Source: Photobacterium obscurum
GTDB taxonomy: Bacteria > Pseudomonadota > Gammaproteobacteria > Enterobacterales > Vibrionaceae
Length of the DNA: 64,000 nucleotides
NCBI RefSeq assembly: GCF_026191635.1
Contig: NZ_JAKRRW010000006.1
Span: forward strand, 186,001 to 250,000
Direction of reading: 5' to 3'
Below the pieces are notes generated by a model. The model saw only the letters and a program-made list of their open reading frames with translations. It did not search any database and was not told the origin of the DNA. The position numbers and the translations under genes are program-made. Shown piece after piece: positions 62,278 to 64,000 of the stretch. How positions within the stretch are numbered: the first letter of the stretch is position 1; the number at the start of each line of letters is the position of its first letter.

Positions 62278-63414
62278 ATGTTTACCCTACTGAAAAATAC
62301 CAATCTCTATAACCCAAATAAAATAGGCAAAACTGACATCTTATTAGGACAAGGAAAAATAATAGCAATAGAACCTGATTTGAATGTTACTGGTCTAAAA
62401 GCAGTAAAAACTATCGACTGCCGTGGCAAAATCGTAACACCAGGATTGATTGATCAGCATGTCCATCTAACGGGCGGCGGAGGTGAAGCTGGATTTACAA
62501 GCCGAGTGCCGCAGGTTTCCCTAAAAAAATTATTAGAGGCCGGTACCACAACCGTTATCGGCGTTCTGGGTACAGATGGAATTTCCCGGTCACCTCGCGA
62601 TCTGTATGCCAAAGCCGCTGCACTCACAGAAGAAGGCATTAGCGCCTTCATGTATACCGGATCGTATGAAGTTCCTACCAAAACGATCACCGGATCGATT
62701 CGTGATGATATTGCCTTTATTCCGTCCGTTCTTGGCGTAAAAATCGCGTTAGCCGATCATCGATGTTCTTTCCCTACGACTCAAGAACTAGCACGTATCA
62801 TCTCTGATATTCGAATTGCCGGTATGCTGTCAGGGAAACGTGGTGTACTTCACATTCATATGGGAGATTTACCAAACGCATTTGACAAGATTGAAGAACT
62901 TATTGATCTGGGCGTACCTATTAAACACTTCTCTCCTACGCATCTAGAGCGTAATTCAGGTTTATTTGATGAAGCGATCAGCTTTGCATTGAAAGGCGGG
63001 AAAATCGATATTACCTCCGCCCCTGGCAATGACACACCTCAAGAGCAAATGATAAAACGTGCACTTGAATCAGGCGTAGCCGCAGACCGAATCACTACCA
63101 GCTCAGATGGTAATGGAAGTCTGCCTGAGTTTAACGAACATGGAGAGCTAACCGGCATTGTTGCGGCAAGTTGTGATAGCAATCTTAAGTTTTTGCCGAA
63201 ATTGATTAACGTAGGAATTGAACCAGAGAAGGCCATTGCAATGATGACGGCCAATGTGGCTGATACGCTAGGGATAAACAAAGGTCGAATAAGTCTTGGT
63301 CATGATGCTGATCTCTGCATCTTCAATGATGATTTTACGCTTAATAGTGTGATTGCCAAAGGAAAGACAATGCTTTTGGACAATGAAGTGCTAGTGAAAG
63401 CGAATTTCGAATAA
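62278..63414 (+). CDS. iadA: Beta-aspartyl (isoaspartyl) dipeptidase
   Basis: A 378-residue amidohydrolase of the IadA type, hydrolysing beta-aspartyl dipeptides from damaged proteins. Metal-binding blocks: GLIDQHVHLTGGGGE (His61, His63), LGVKIALADHR (bridging lysine), HIHMGD and TSSDGNGSLPEF (catalytic Asp). E. coli IadA has 390 residues. It is followed 100 bases later by a YfcC-type carrier, a common neighbour of peptidase genes that may import the substrate or export amino acids. Confidence 0.93.
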   Translation: MFTLLKNTNLYNPNKIGKTDILLGQGKIIAIEPDLNVTGLKAVKTIDCRGKIVTPGLIDQHVHLTGGGGEAGFTSRVPQVSLKKLLEAGTTTVIGVLGTDGISRSPRDLYAKAAALTEEGISAFMYTGSYEVPTKTITGSIRDDIAFIPSVLGVKIALADHRCSFPTTQELARIISDIRIAGMLSGKRGVLHIHMGDLPNAFDKIEELIDLGVPIKHFSPTHLERNSGLFDEAISFALKGGKIDITSAPGNDTPQEQMIKRALESGVAADRITTSSDGNGSLPEFNEHGELTGIVAASCDSNLKFLPKLINVGIEPEKAIAMMTANVADTLGINKGRISLGHDADLCIFNDDFTLNSVIAKGKTMLLDNEVLVKANFE

Positions 63415-63476
63415 TTTGAGATTTCTATTTTGCTTGATAACCATTTTATATCAGCACTTGGTATATAGGGTGACCC

Positions 63477-63500
63477 CTTTCTACTGGCGACAGTAGAAAG
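63477..63500 (+). promoter_or_regulatory. Perfect hairpin in the iadA-yfcC intercistronic region
   Basis: CTTTCTACTG pairs perfectly with CAGTAGAAAG around GCGA, ending three bases before the AAGGAG ribosome site of the transporter gene. It could be an RNA-stabilising or translation-controlling stem, or an attenuator; no T run follows. Confidence 0.6.
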
Positions 63501-63514
63501 ACAAGGAGATAATA

Positions 63515-64000
63515 ATGACAACCCAAACCGTAACGAAAGAAGAGAAAGGTGGTTTCTTCGCCAACTTTAAATTCCCTTCAGCCTACACCATTCTTTTTGC
63601 ACTTATTGCCCTAGTGGCATTGCTGACCTGGATTGTACCGGCCGGTAAGTATGATCGCGTCATGAATGAAGATCTAGGTAGAGAAGTACCTGTAAGCGGT
63701 ACCTACCAATCAATAGACAACAACCCGCAAGGCATAGTCGATGTCCTGCTGGCACCGATTGACGGCTTCTACGATCACAATAGCTATGAAGCAGCGGCTA
63801 TCGACGTAGCCTTGTTCATTCTGGTGATCGGTGGTTTCCTTGGTCTGGTAACCAAAACTGGTGCTATTGATGCCAGTATCGCGCGTGTTACAGCTCGCCT
63901 GCAAGGCCGGGAAGAGTTGATGATCCCAATCCTGATGGCAATGTTTGCTGCAGGTGGTACGATTTACGGCATGGCCGAAGAGACAATACCTTTCTATACT
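63515..64000 (+). CDS. YfcC-family transporter, N-terminal part (cut by window end)
   Basis: The first 162 residues of a large membrane carrier of the YfcC family, related to arginine/ornithine antiporters and C4-dicarboxylate carriers. After a soluble start come FALIALVALLTWIVPAGKYD and a loop with NPQGIVDVLLAPIDGFYD, then ALFILVIGGFLGLVTKTGAI, all usual for the family. Start ATG 63515 with AAGGAG. Downstream of iadA on the same strand, suggesting amino acid or dipeptide transport; the rest lies beyond the window. Confidence 0.88.
   Translation, partial: MTTQTVTKEEKGGFFANFKFPSAYTILFALIALVALLTWIVPAGKYDRVMNEDLGREVPVSGTYQSIDNNPQGIVDVLLAPIDGFYDHNSYEAAAIDVALFILVIGGFLGLVTKTGAIDASIARVTARLQGREELMIPILMAMFAAGGTIYGMAEETIPFYT

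Overview
The window looks like a Gram-negative gammaproteobacterial chromosome, most likely Vibrionaceae (Vibrio, Photobacterium, Grimontia or Enterovibrio type). The taxon is inferred from content: a volA-fadL lysophospholipase/fatty-acid porin operon, a ToxR/ToxS-style membrane regulator pair, a SigZ-type sigma factor, a CspA-like gene and many LysR/AraC regulators. No rRNA, tRNA, CRISPR array, intact insertion sequence or prophage was seen.

Layout. 1-0.35 kb: 3' end of alanine dehydrogenase. 0.5-5.5 kb: volA-fadL (minus), diverging from a two-gene regulator/periplasmic-partner pair. 5.7-27.5 kb: a large mannoside-utilisation locus. It holds two GH92 alpha-mannosidase lipoproteins, an AraC regulator, a fructose-family PTS (EIIBC + EIIA) with a GH38 alpha-mannosidase, a frameshifted von Willebrand A lipoprotein, a GH2 beta-mannosidase, a general porin, an RpiR/SIS regulator, a second AraC regulator and a second PTS (EIIB, EIIC). 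Together these could trim alpha-mannose outside the cytoplasm, pass products through a porin, import and phosphorylate them, and cleave alpha- then beta-mannosides inside. That set suits high-mannose N-glycans or yeast-type mannan.

27.9-36.8 kb: a secreted unknown, a type IV pilin-like protein, an SDR, SigZ, a cold-shock protein, a LysR regulator diverging from a haloalkane dehalogenase/SDR-like/DUF1330 operon, and an MFS transporter diverging from an AraC regulator. 37-40.7 kb: a lipoprotein with an RTX-like tail, a stand-alone carbamate kinase and a hypothetical lipoprotein. 40.9-46 kb: a formate module: a formate/nitrite channel, a cysteine-type molybdopterin formate dehydrogenase, and two electron-transfer subunits of the sulfhydrogenase beta/gamma type. 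46.2-50.5 kb: small accessory genes (GFA, NUDIX, a LysR remnant, an RsgA GTPase, a PHP-domain protein, DUF2703).

50.8-64 kb: an SMP-30/SDR-like operon diverging from LysR, a small unknown, a protein with six exact 48-residue repeats, a BCCT transporter, a chemoreceptor without a periplasmic sensor, two divergent LysR regulators, an isoaspartyl dipeptidase and the start of a YfcC-type transporter.

The points most worth a second look are the co-component regulator next to volA, the PTS-coupled mannosidase locus with shared TGTAAA-type operator candidates, the frameshifted VWA lipoprotein, the chimeric formate:NAD(P) complex and the 48-residue repeat protein. All functions are assigned by reading motifs; no database search was run.
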